Positions 1 through 7,892 of a stretch of DNA of 64,000 bases are shown here, piece after piece; the first letter of the stretch is position 1; every line of letters begins with the position of its first letter. The stretch comes from Myxococcus stipitatus (GTDB taxonomy: Bacteria; Myxococcota; Myxococcia; Myxococcales; Myxococcaceae), in contig NZ_CP147913.1 of NCBI RefSeq assembly GCF_037414475.1, forward strand, positions 7,004,001 to 7,068,000. Reading direction: 5' to 3'. The notes under the pieces are model-generated. The model did not search any database. It was not told the DNA's origin and saw nothing but the letters and a program-made list of their open reading frames with translations. The translations under genes and the position numbers were made by a program.

Positions 1-275
1 TCCGTCACGGACGGGTGGGCAACTGTGGCGTGGGTCAATGGACACTCCGCAAAGCTTGCGGGGCGCGTTTCGTGAGGGCGTGAGCGGCTCACGTAGGCGT
101 GTGTCGGGCGCGTGAGAGGGATTCTCGCGAACTTGGAAGAGCCGTGGGGCTGGGCCCTCACTCCGCGCGGCAAAAAGAGCCACGGACGTGAGGGTGCAAG
201 CGGTTAGACTCCGCTGCATTCCGGCGCTTCAGAGGGGGCATTCCAGGGGCTGCTGGCAAAGAGGGTGTCTTTCGT
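1..275. other. Intergenic region upstream of the DUF1592 gene
   Basis: No coding gene is supported here; reading frames that cross it are shadows of the downstream gene. It contains two small perfect inverted repeats: 1-11 (5-bp arms around one base) and 79-93 (CGTGAG, three bases, CTCACG). The second could be a small operator or hairpin in the leader of the DUF1592/DUF1552 pair. No convincing -35/-10 pair was found. Confidence 0.4.
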
Positions 276-1880
276 ATGCGAATCATTCGTTCATGCCTTC
301 CCGCGGCACTGATGTTGGTGACCGCATCCTGCTCGGACGACAAACCCGGAGGGCGCGCTCCAGAAGTCTCAGAAGCAGCGCCCGCGCGAGTGAGGCGGCT
401 CACGCGCGCGGAATACGACAACAGTGTCTTTACCGTCGTGAAGAACCCCACGGCGGTGCCCATGGCGCAATTGCTGGCGCCCGAAGACGCCATCCTGGGC
501 TTCACCACGCACGACCGCTTGCAGGTGACGTCGCTGCTGGCGGACCAACTCGACACCATCGCCGACCAGAACTGGGCGCCCGTCGCGCTCGGCAACCTGG
601 CCAGCGAATATGAATGCGCCGCGAGCATCGCCGAGGAGGACTGCGCCCGCTCCTTCATCAAGGCGCTGGGCGCGCGGGCCTTCCGGCGCGAGGTTCTGCC
701 GGAGGAGGAGGCGGACCTGCTCGCGCTGTGGCGGGCGGTGCGCAAGGAGGCGGAGCCGAAGAAGGCCGCCGAGTACGTCATCCAGGCCGTGCTGACGTCG
801 GCGTCGTTCCTCTACCGCACGGAGCTGGGCGAGTCCGGTGGCAAGGCCGGCCAGGTGGTGTGGTTGACGCAGCGGGAGATCGCCTCCGCGCTGTCGTTCG
901 CCATCACCGGTGGGCCTCCCGACGCGGAGCTGCTCGCGGCGGCCGACTCGGACAAGCTCGTGTCGGCGGACGCGCGCGAGACGCACGCTCGGCGCCTGCT
1001 GAAGACGAAGGCGTCCCAGGTCTACCTGGAGCGCTTCATCGTCGAGTGGCTGGGGCTGTCCGGCCTGGCCAGCATCAACAAGAACAACCAGGTGTTCCCT
1101 GACTTCAGCGCGGCCTTCAAGGACTCGAGCTCCAGGGAGACGATGACGTTCATCAACCACGTCGTCACCAACGAAGCGGCCTCCGTGAAGGAGCTCCTGA
1201 GCGCGAACTACACGTTCGCGGACGGGCGCATGTCGGAGTTCTATGGCACGTCCTCCACCCCGGACGGCACGTTGGGCCGCGTGCCGCTGCCGGCCAACCG
1301 GGTGGGCATCCTCACCCATGCGAGCGTGCTGACGACCTACTCGCTGTTCGACTCCAGCTCGCCCATCCGCCGCGGCAAGTTCGTCCTCACGCGCCTGTTG
1401 TGCCGCGAAGTCCCGCCGCCCCCGCCGTCCATCATCATCATCCCGCCCGCCGTCCGGCCGGACAGCACCACACGCGCGCGCTTCGCCGCGCACACCGACA
1501 ACCCCACGTGCGCGGGTTGCCACCGGCAACTGGACCCCATCGGCTTCGGCATGGAGGACTACGACGGGCTCGGCAAGTACCGCACGAAGGAGAACGGGCT
1601 GGACGTGGATGCCAGCGGCTCCATCGAGCACGCCAACGGCAAGTTCTCCTTCAAGGGGGGCGCGGAGCTCGCGCGGTTCCTCTCGAGCAGCGAGGACGTG
1701 GCCGACTGCGTGCCCTTGCAGCTCTTCCGCTACGTCATGGGCCGGGACGAGGACACCGTGGACGCGGCCACGCTCGCGGACATGCGCACGCGCTTCCGCG
1801 CGGACCCGAAGCTGAAGCTGGGCGATGCCTTGGTGGGCCTCGTCCGCTCCCCGTATTTCGTCCACCGGCGCAACCCCTGA
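276..1880 (+). CDS. DUF1592/DUF1588 family exported protein with CxxCH motif
   Basis: A 534-residue protein. The N-terminus is a short hydrophobic signal ending in TASC, a slightly atypical lipobox, so it is probably a lipoprotein. The family blocks occur in order: RRLTRAEYDN near residue 45 (DUF1587-like), SFLYRTELG and the following helix-rich part (DUF1592), RRGKFVLTRLLC near 370 (DUF1588), CAGCHRQLDPIGFGMEDYD near 415 (the usual CxxCH segment of these planctomycete-cytochrome-like proteins), and a C-terminal VRSPYFVHR block (DUF1585). The family is abundant in Planctomycetes and Myxococcota, but its biochemical role is unproven; CxxCH could bind c-type heme. It lies 15 bp before a DUF1552 gene, the standard partner, so the two are almost certainly one operon. 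The start is chosen on the signal peptide and an AGAGGG stretch about 12 bp upstream. Confidence 0.88.
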   Translation: MRIIRSCLPAALMLVTASCSDDKPGGRAPEVSEAAPARVRRLTRAEYDNSVFTVVKNPTAVPMAQLLAPEDAILGFTTHDRLQVTSLLADQLDTIADQNWAPVALGNLASEYECAASIAEEDCARSFIKALGARAFRREVLPEEEADLLALWRAVRKEAEPKKAAEYVIQAVLTSASFLYRTELGESGGKAGQVVWLTQREIASALSFAITGGPPDAELLAAADSDKLVSADARETHARRLLKTKASQVYLERFIVEWLGLSGLASINKNNQVFPDFSAAFKDSSSRETMTFINHVVTNEAASVKELLSANYTFADGRMSEFYGTSSTPDGTLGRVPLPANRVGILTHASVLTTYSLFDSSSPIRRGKFVLTRLLCREVPPPPPSIIIIPPAVRPDSTTRARFAAHTDNPTCAGCHRQLDPIGFGMEDYDGLGKYRTKENGLDVDASGSIEHANGKFSFKGGAELARFLSSSEDVADCVPLQLFRYVMGRDEDTVDAATLADMRTRFRADPKLKLGDALVGLVRSPYFVHRRNP

Positions 1881-1895
1881 GCCCGAGTCGCCACC

Positions 1896-3341
1896 ATGCT
1901 TCGAGAACTTTCACGACGCGCACTTCTCCAGACCCTGGCGGGCTCAGCGGCCGCGCTGCCCCTGGCCAACCTCCTGGGCACCACCGATGCGTATGCGCAG
2001 GGCACCGCGCCCCCCATGCGCTTCATCGCCATCTTCACGCCGCACGGGTGCTTGCCGGATTACTGGAACCCTCAAGGGGAGGGCGAGGGCTTCTCGCTCA
2101 CGTTCCCCAACTCCATGTTGGAGCCCCTCAACGCCCACCGCTCCAAGCTGCTGGTGTTGGACGGCCTGGACTACCAGGTGCTCTATGAGCACGGCCTGAC
2201 CGGCCACGAAGGCGGCCCCCTGACGTTCCTCACCGGCAGCAAGGTCAACACCGCCAGCGGCGATGACCTGCCGGAGAACGCCTCGCTCGACCAGGTGCTG
2301 GCCGCGCAAGCGCACATCGGTGGCGCCACGAAGTTCCGCTCCATCCAGCTCAATGCGTGGGAGCAGTTCGGCGGGCAGCACGTCTACAACAGCATCAGCT
2401 TCACCGCGAACGGCGGGCGCGTGCCCTTCGAGCGCAACCCGGCGGGTGCCTTCTCGCGTTTGTTCGGCACCGCTCCCTCGCCCACGACGGACCCGGTGGA
2501 GGCGGAGCGCGCCGTGGGTCACCGCCGGAGCCTGTTGGACTTCCTGGTCAAGGACGCCACCCGGCTGCGCGACAAGCTGGCGGGCGCGGAGCGGCAGAAG
2601 CTGGAGACCCACCTGGAGTCGCTGCGCGACATCGAGCGGCGTCTGGGCGCGCTCAGCCTGACGCCCAACCTGGCGCCCGTCGTGCCCGCGCAGGCGGAGG
2701 TGGCGTGCGCGGGGGGCTCGGGGCCGCCGAACTACGACGTGGGGCAGTTGGGCAACCTGTCGAACATGCCGACGCTGACGAAGCTCCACATGGACGTCAT
2801 CGTCCGTGCGTTCGCGTGTGACTTGACGCGGGTGGTGACGTTGACGATTCCGGGCCCGTCCATGCCGTGGCTCGGCATCAACGAGGACACACACAACGAC
2901 CTGGCGCATCGGCTGGACGTCACGGACCCCGCGTTGAGGGCGGACATCCAGGGGAAGATGGTGAAGGTGCAGCGCTGGTACGCCGAGCAGGTGGCGTACT
3001 TGATGACCGGGCTGGCCTCCATTCCGGAGGGCAGCGGCACCGCGCTGGACAACACCCTCATCCTCTGGGGCAACGAGCTGGGCGATGCGGCGGGCCACAT
3101 GAACGTGCGTGTGCCCACGGTGCTCGCGGGCGGCGCGGCGGGGAAGTTCCGCATGGGCCGGTTCCTGCGGCTGCGTCCCAGGAACTCCAACCCGCTGAAT
3201 GGCTGGAGCGGGCCGGGCACGCGGATGTCGGGCGCCATCGCCCACAACAAGCTGCTGGTCTCCATCGCGCAGGCCTTCGGCGTGAATGTGAACACCTTCG
3301 GCCATCCGGACTTCCAGGGCCCGCTGTCGGGCCTGACCTGA
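1896..3341 (+). CDS. DUF1552 family protein, Tat-exported
   Basis: A 481-residue protein with a twin-arginine type leader (SRRALLQ followed by a hydrophobic stretch and AYAQ) and then the DUF1552 domain, starting at MRFIAIFTPHGCLPDYWNP. DUF1552 proteins resemble the sulfatase/DUF1501 superfamily in fold and are almost always encoded next to DUF1592-type proteins, as here (15 bp downstream). Conserved family stretches include LDGLDYQ, GHEGGPLTFLTG, RVVTLTIPGPSMPWLG, EDTHNDLAH and ILWGNELGDAAGHM, with His and Asp/Glu residues suited to metal binding. Its substrate is unknown. The Tat signal implies folding, perhaps with a cofactor, before export. Function beyond family membership is not assignable. 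Confidence 0.9.
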   Translation: MLRELSRRALLQTLAGSAAALPLANLLGTTDAYAQGTAPPMRFIAIFTPHGCLPDYWNPQGEGEGFSLTFPNSMLEPLNAHRSKLLVLDGLDYQVLYEHGLTGHEGGPLTFLTGSKVNTASGDDLPENASLDQVLAAQAHIGGATKFRSIQLNAWEQFGGQHVYNSISFTANGGRVPFERNPAGAFSRLFGTAPSPTTDPVEAERAVGHRRSLLDFLVKDATRLRDKLAGAERQKLETHLESLRDIERRLGALSLTPNLAPVVPAQAEVACAGGSGPPNYDVGQLGNLSNMPTLTKLHMDVIVRAFACDLTRVVTLTIPGPSMPWLGINEDTHNDLAHRLDVTDPALRADIQGKMVKVQRWYAEQVAYLMTGLASIPEGSGTALDNTLILWGNELGDAAGHMNVRVPTVLAGGAAGKFRMGRFLRLRPRNSNPLNGWSGPGTRMSGAIAHNKLLVSIAQAFGVNVNTFGHPDFQGPLSGLT

Positions 3342-3433
3342 GTCCGTCCCCTCGCGGCGGGGCTTCGTCTTCCGCCGCGAGTGTCCCTCCGAGCCCGTGG
3401 GTGGCTCGGCGGGGCAGATGCGCCGCTCCCGCG

Positions 3434-3727
3434 CCTCACTCGGGCCGGGAGCGGGCCTCCGCTGCTTCACCTCGCCAGCGTCGCAGGAACTCGGAGGCGC
3501 TGCCGCCTCGCTCCAGCCCAGCATGCCCTCGCCTCACTCGGGTGGGGTGCTGGCCTCCTCGGCGTCACCTCGCCAGCGTCGCAGGAGCTCGGAGGCGCTG
3601 CCGCTTCGCTCCAGCCCAGCATGCCCTCGCCTCACTCAGGTGGGGCGCTGGCCTCCTCGGCGTCACCTCGCCAGCGGCGCAGGAGTTCGGAGGCGCTGCC
3701 GCCTCGCTCCAGCCGGGCATCCTCCAC
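3434..3727. repeat. Three 98-bp tandem repeats overlapping the 3' end of the YdjM-like gene
   Basis: Three adjacent copies begin at 3434, 3532 and 3630, an exact 98-bp period, each starting with CCTCACTC. The copies share long identical blocks such as TCACCTCGCCAGCG and CTCGGAGGCGCTGCCGC. The third copy contains the last ~30 codons and the stop codon of the leftward hydrolase gene. The other two lie downstream of that stop and are noncoding relics of the same 3' end. Because 98 is not a multiple of 3, the copies cannot simply extend the protein. This is tandem duplication of a gene end, not a CRISPR array: there are no spacers and the repeats are long and contiguous. Confidence 0.9.
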
Positions 3728-4651
3728 CGCTCCCGTGGGGCTCACCCTCACGACGAACGTGAGCGTGGGCTCGCCGCGCAGGTGGTAGCGCAGGTCGGCG
3801 ATGTGCACCTCCCGGCCCGCGTCCACCGGCTTCACCGTCACCACCGGGAAGCGTGCCCACGCCAGGGCCTCGCGCACGGTGGGCACGTCGCGCAAGTCCT
3901 CTGGCAGCGTGTCCTCGGGGGCGGGGACCTGGCGCGCCTCGCGTGGCGCCCCGAGCAGGGTGACGTCTCCGGCCGCAAGCATGGGGCCGGGCAGCCGCGC
4001 CACGTAGCGCCACGCGCTGAAGGAGAGCGGGGCGGGGAACACGCGAACGGCCTTCGCCTGGGGATAGGTCTGCGTCACGCGGCGCGTGAGCGCGCCCCAG
4101 ACCGCCACGCGTGCGCCCACATAGGCCATGGCGCACGCGAACCCCACGAGCACCGCCCGCCGCCACAGCGCCCGCTTGCGCCACGCCACCACCGCTCCGA
4201 CGACCAGGGGCAGCGTCACCCACGGGTCCACCACCACGGTCCAGTCCAGGCTGAGGCGCGCGTCGGAGAAGGGCAGCAGCACCCGTGTCCCCCAGCCCGT
4301 CCACAAATCGGGCAAGAGGTGCGCGAACCCCACCGAGCTCAGGCTGGTGAGGAGCACGGGCCGCCACCGCGCGCCGCGAAAGCAGGCCCGGGCGATGAGC
4401 GTGGCCCCCAGCGCGACGAGGGGCGCGAAGAAGAGTGAATGGGACAGCCCGCGATGCGCGTGCAGCGCCACCGTCACCGCGTCACCGCTCGCCAGGAGCG
4501 TGTCCAGGTCCGGCAGCTCGGCGGCCAGCACGCTCGCCAGGAGCACCGCGCGGTCCGTGGGTGACGCGCGCTCCGGTGAGCCGGGCGCCACGTCGGGCCG
4601 GCGCAGCGCGCCGACAGCCAATCCAAGAAGCCCGTGGGTGAGGTTGTCCAT
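3632..4651 (-). CDS. YdjM/DUF457-type membrane-bound metal-dependent hydrolase
   Basis: A 339-residue protein with the hallmarks of the YbcI/YdjM (COG1988) family: N-terminal MDNLTHGLLG, then ELPDLD near residue 50 and HRGLSHSLFF near 70, followed by several hydrophobic segments. The conserved His and Asp residues are thought to bind metal, and the family is predicted to be an inner-membrane hydrolase of unknown substrate. The C-terminal third (after ~210) is less conserved and soluble-looking. The last ~30 codons lie in the third copy of a 98-bp tandem repeat. Its start is about 110 bp downstream of the pectinacetylesterase-like gene's stop on the same strand, so co-transcription is possible. 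Confidence 0.85.
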   Translation of the reverse strand: MDNLTHGLLGLAVGALRRPDVAPGSPERASPTDRAVLLASVLAAELPDLDTLLASGDAVTVALHAHRGLSHSLFFAPLVALGATLIARACFRGARWRPVLLTSLSSVGFAHLLPDLWTGWGTRVLLPFSDARLSLDWTVVVDPWVTLPLVVGAVVAWRKRALWRRAVLVGFACAMAYVGARVAVWGALTRRVTQTYPQAKAVRVFPAPLSFSAWRYVARLPGPMLAAGDVTLLGAPREARQVPAPEDTLPEDLRDVPTVREALAWARFPVVTVKPVDAGREVHIADLRYHLRGEPTLTFVVRVSPTGAVEDARLERGGSASELLRRWRGDAEEASAPPE

Positions 4652-4761
4652 GGCGCCTGCAGCCTCTAGCGCCTTCCACCCAGGAGGGCCAGCGGCGGGA
4701 CGTGAGACGCTTCCCCGCCCCGCCGCCAGTCATGCGGATTCAACCCACGAACGAGGGGTGA

Positions 4762-6075
4762 CTACCCGCCCAGCGCGCCGTTGATGAGCGGCGCGACAAT
4801 CTGCATGCCCGGGTCCTCGTTGTTGTACCAGTTCGCGGGCTCGTAGATGCGCACGCGCTGGTTTCCGTTGACCCAGCGGGACAGGAACACGTCCATGCCC
4901 ACGAACTCGCTGTAGCACTTGTACGTCTGGCCCCACGGGAACTCCATGTACTCGTACCAGTACCGCTTCTTCTCCATCTGCTGGCAGGCGTGCGAGCCGA
5001 TGAAGGTGATGATGGTGCTGCAGTGGCTGGAGTTGATGGCCCGGTGGTGCGGGATGAAGTAGCTGTAGTTGTTGTACTTGTTCAGCTCCGTGACGAGCTT
5101 GTCCTGGTCGCCCTTCCAGTAGCCCAGCACGCTCTCCTGGTCATTGGGCGTGTGGAAGCGGTCATAGGAGAAGCGCGAGTAGTTGTAGTCGCGCGTGTAG
5201 CCCGTGTACGCCAGCTGGTCGTTGGGGAACTCCTGCGCCACCATGCGGTTGATGGTGCCGAAGTCGTTGCGGTCGAACGACGCGGGCAGCAGGCTGAACA
5301 CCGAGTCCAGGTCCCACGACTCACGAATCTTCAGGTGCAGGGCGCGCGACTTGTAGTCGGCGTTGGGCGCCAGGAAGATGGGGCCGGAGTCGTTGAGCAG
5401 ATAGCCGCGCGCCGGGTTCAGGATGCGGCGCACGAAGTAGTAGCCCGCGGAGGTGGCCGTGCCACCCGCGCTGTAGCCCGTCATCAGGAACTTCTGGATG
5501 TTGGGGAACTGCGTCTTGGCGTAGTTGGCCACCGCCAGCGTGTTGGTGTAGCCGCTGTGGTGCCAGGTCAGCGGCGGGTTCTGCCCCGTGCTGTCCACGT
5601 ACGTCTTCACGTTGTTGCCCACGTGCACGTCGCCGGTGCAGTACGGCACGTAGACGATGTTCCAGTCCTTCGTCACCAGGTCTGTCTTGCTGCGGCCCGG
5701 CAGGCCCGGGTCCGCGCCGTTGACCAACGGCGAGACATACTTCGCGGTGAACTGGGTGATGTAGTCGTCGGAGATGCCGTTCGGGTTCGCCGCGCCCAAC
5801 AGGCCCGCGCGGCCACTACAGGTGTCGTAGTCCCAGCACGCGCCGCCACCTTCCAACAGCATCAGCACGTTGGGGGAGCTCGTCTTGTGGACGAAGAACT
5901 TGAACTGGGAGCCATTGCCACACTTGGTCCCAGGCAGCTCCACCTTCTGCCAGTTGTAGTTGTTGCCACCATCCACCAGCACATCAACGATGGACGACAT
6001 CACGACTTCCGAGCGTGCGGCGCTGGGCACCATCAGCGCGGCGACAGCAAGGCACGCCACGAGTACGCGCTTCAT
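4762..6075 (-). CDS. Pectinacetylesterase/Notum-family secreted esterase
   Basis: A 437-residue protein with a clean Sec signal peptide (MKRVLVACLAVAALMVPSAARS). The core has the pectinacetylesterase-like alpha/beta hydrolase motifs: LEGGGACWDYDTC (oxyanion-hole region), VPYCTGDVHVG and the nucleophile elbow GYSAGG, with Ser202 as the likely nucleophile. A His in INSSHCSTIITF is a good candidate for the triad. In characterised relatives the family deacetylates esters (plant pectin acetyl groups, or palmitoleate in Notum). Here an extracellular carboxylesterase is a safe call and the substrate is not. A promoter-like pair lies just upstream (see 6108-6136). Confidence 0.85.
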   Translation of the reverse strand: MKRVLVACLAVAALMVPSAARSEVVMSSIVDVLVDGGNNYNWQKVELPGTKCGNGSQFKFFVHKTSSPNVLMLLEGGGACWDYDTCSGRAGLLGAANPNGISDDYITQFTAKYVSPLVNGADPGLPGRSKTDLVTKDWNIVYVPYCTGDVHVGNNVKTYVDSTGQNPPLTWHHSGYTNTLAVANYAKTQFPNIQKFLMTGYSAGGTATSAGYYFVRRILNPARGYLLNDSGPIFLAPNADYKSRALHLKIRESWDLDSVFSLLPASFDRNDFGTINRMVAQEFPNDQLAYTGYTRDYNYSRFSYDRFHTPNDQESVLGYWKGDQDKLVTELNKYNNYSYFIPHHRAINSSHCSTIITFIGSHACQQMEKKRYWYEYMEFPWGQTYKCYSEFVGMDVFLSRWVNGNQRVRIYEPANWYNNEDPGMQIVAPLINGALGG

Positions 6076-6107
6076 GCAGGCTCCTCCGGGTTTGGGGGGA
6101 ATGCAGC

Positions 6108-6136
6108 TTTATATCTCACGTTGACACGGGAGTCAG
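6108..6136 (-). promoter_or_regulatory. Candidate sigma-70-type promoter of the esterase gene
   Basis: On the minus strand, a TATAAA -10-like element (6108-6113) lies 33 bp from the esterase start codon. It is preceded, with 17-bp spacing, by CTGACT (6131-6136), which matches four of six -35 bases. The area is noticeably AT-richer than its surroundings. The call rests on sequence pattern only. Confidence 0.4.
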
Positions 6137-6242
6137 TCCTGAACGTGTTGTTTCATGTGTCGACCGTCGTCTGGTTTGTGATGCATTGCGCCATGCGTGG
6201 CGCGGGTTGCCAGATGTGGGAGGCGCGCGGTATTCCGGTTTC

Positions 6243-6932
6243 ATGTCCGAGCAAGTTGGGACCAAGAGCCGACTCTGGGTGGCGGGGCTCGCGGGAGGCG
6301 TCCTGGTGGTCGCGGTGGTGTTTGCCCTGAGGGACGGGCCTCCTCCGGCCCCGGCGCCAGAAACCCAGACACCGCCCCCGGCCGCGCCCGCCGCGGTGCA
6401 TCAAACCCCGCCCACCCCGGCGGTGGCCCCGCCCCCGGCCGCGCCGGGAATGACAAGCAGCCTCATCTCGGATGCGCTCAAGACGCCCGGGCTCGACGAG
6501 GACTCCTCGCCCAAACCCTATCCCTTGGATTTGGAGGCCCTCCAGGCGCGGATGCCCGACAACCTGTACTGGAAGCTGGCCGCGCCCTCGAGCGACCCGG
6601 AGGTCCTCCGTCAACGCGAGGTGGAGACGAAGAAGTGGAGCGAAGTCTTCGGCCGGGTCCAGGCCGGGGACGCCACGGAGGAAGAGGTCCGCCAGTATTA
6701 CGAGCGACGACGCAAGGTGTCAGAAGACATGTTGCAGTTCGCGACGACGGTGCTGACGGAGCATGGGAATGTGCTGCCCGAGCGTGACAAGGGATTGTAC
6801 GAGCTGAGCATCAACATGCACCGCACGCGGCTGTCGGAGTACCCGCGCCAGGAGGCGGACGCCCAGGCGCACCGGCTGACGCGCGAAGCGCAGCGGCGGG
6901 CCTGGCGTCAGGGGCAGCCTCCGCAGCCCTGA
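6243..6932 (+). CDS. Hypothetical anchored protein with proline-rich linker
   Basis: A 229-residue protein of unknown function. A hydrophobic segment at about residues 9-26 (WVAGLAGGVLVVAVVFAL) looks like an uncleaved signal anchor. A Pro/Ala/Thr-rich linker follows to about residue 75. The C-terminal ~150 residues are charged and probably helical, ending in an Arg/Gln-rich tail. The likely topology is inner-membrane anchored with a periplasmic helical domain on a flexible stalk. I chose the ATG at 6243 because the frame upstream of it lacks protein-like composition and the anchor follows it directly. It is transcribed divergently from the esterase gene. No family is recognised. Confidence 0.7.
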   Translation: MSEQVGTKSRLWVAGLAGGVLVVAVVFALRDGPPPAPAPETQTPPPAAPAAVHQTPPTPAVAPPPAAPGMTSSLISDALKTPGLDEDSSPKPYPLDLEALQARMPDNLYWKLAAPSSDPEVLRQREVETKKWSEVFGRVQAGDATEEEVRQYYERRRKVSEDMLQFATTVLTEHGNVLPERDKGLYELSINMHRTRLSEYPRQEADAQAHRLTREAQRRAWRQGQPPQP

Positions 6933-7021
6933 GCGGGGGTGTTGAGTAGTGGAAAGTCCTGGAGGGCACTGGCGGGGGGCCGGATTGGAGTGGATGCCCT
7001 GCTCCGCTAGGAAAGGGGGGC

Positions 7022-7858
7022 ATGGTGGTGGAGACGAGTCGGAGGGGTTTGCCCGGCGCGGCCGACCGCGAGGGGGGCGCTCCAGACGCGTCGTCGCATC
7101 GGTCCGCGGGAGAGCTGGAGCAGCGCGTGGCGGAGCGGACGGCCGCGCTGGAGGCCGCGCTGCGGGTGCGCGATGAGTTCCTGTCGGTGGCTTCCCACGA
7201 GCTGCGCACGCCCCTGACGTCGCTGCGCCTGTATGTGGACGGGCTGGTGCGCTCCGCGCAGCTGGGGGCGGTGGCGCCGGCGGACGTGCCCCGGCGTCTG
7301 GCCCGGGTCCAGGACCAGTGCCGCCGGTTGGACCGGCTCATCGCCACGCTGCTGGATGTGTCCCTCTTGTCCACGCAGCGCCCGGTGTTGGACCTGGAGG
7401 AGGTCGACCTGGGGCAGCTCGTGCGGGGCACCGCGGAGCGGATGGAGGACGACCTGCGCCGGGCGGGGTGTGATTTGTGCCTGCGGGTCCCCCTGGGAAT
7501 CGTGGGGGCGTGGGACCGCACGCGCGTGGAGCAGGTCTTCACCAACCTGCTCACCAATGCCTTGCGGCATGCGGCAGGGACTCCCGTGGAGGTGGTGTTG
7601 AGCCGCGAAGGCTCACACGCCCTGCTCCAGGTGAAGGACCAGGGGCCCGGCATCTCCGGCGAGGACCAGGAGCGGCTGTTCCAGCGCTTCTCCCGGCTGG
7701 ATTCGAAACGGCCCGGCTTCGGGCTGGGATTGTGGATTTCACGACAGCTGGTGGAGCTGCACGGCGGCGGCCTCACGGTGGAGAGCGCTCCGGGCCAGGG
7801 GGCCTGCTTCTCGGTCCGGCTTCCGTTGCCGGCCGCCGCCCCCTCGCAGGGGCCTTGA
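7022..7858 (+). CDS. Sensor-less histidine kinase
   Basis: A 278-residue kinase. A coiled-coil-like lead (ELEQRVAERTAALEAALRVRDEF) runs straight into the HisKA phosphoacceptor helix SHELRTPLTSL (His59). The HATPase_c domain follows with its N box (FTNLLTNALRH), G1 (DQGPGIS) and G2 (GFGLGLWISRQLVELHGG). There is no membrane segment and no PAS or GAF domain, so the input must come through the N-terminal ~45 residues or a partner. It sits 34 bp before a larger kinase with a very similar catalytic half; the two are probably co-transcribed. No response regulator is encoded nearby, so both are orphans, a common situation in myxobacteria. Confidence 0.9.
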   Translation: MVVETSRRGLPGAADREGGAPDASSHRSAGELEQRVAERTAALEAALRVRDEFLSVASHELRTPLTSLRLYVDGLVRSAQLGAVAPADVPRRLARVQDQCRRLDRLIATLLDVSLLSTQRPVLDLEEVDLGQLVRGTAERMEDDLRRAGCDLCLRVPLGIVGAWDRTRVEQVFTNLLTNALRHAAGTPVEVVLSREGSHALLQVKDQGPGISGEDQERLFQRFSRLDSKRPGFGLGLWISRQLVELHGGGLTVESAPGQGACFSVRLPLPAAAPSQGP

Positions 7859-7892
7859 GGGATTCGGTGGCGGTGGTGGCGAGTGTTGGCTG

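Noticed and set aside
369..1865. Long antisense reading frame opposite the DUF1592 gene
   Set aside because: High GC at third positions creates long shadow frames. This one is Arg/Glu/His-rich, lacks any domain and lies fully under a gene with clear family motifs.
3434..3727. Possible CRISPR array
   Set aside because: Repeats are contiguous, 98 bp long, without unique spacers, and part of a coding 3' end.
3381..3788. Rightward frames across the 98-bp repeats
   Set aside because: They exist only because the repeat is the complement of a real gene's 3' end; composition is Ser/Pro/Arg shadow type and there is no ribosome site.
6121..6150. TTGACA at 6121-6126 as a rightward -35 box
   Set aside because: No -10-like hexamer lies 16-18 bp downstream; the leftward pair at 6108-6136 is better.
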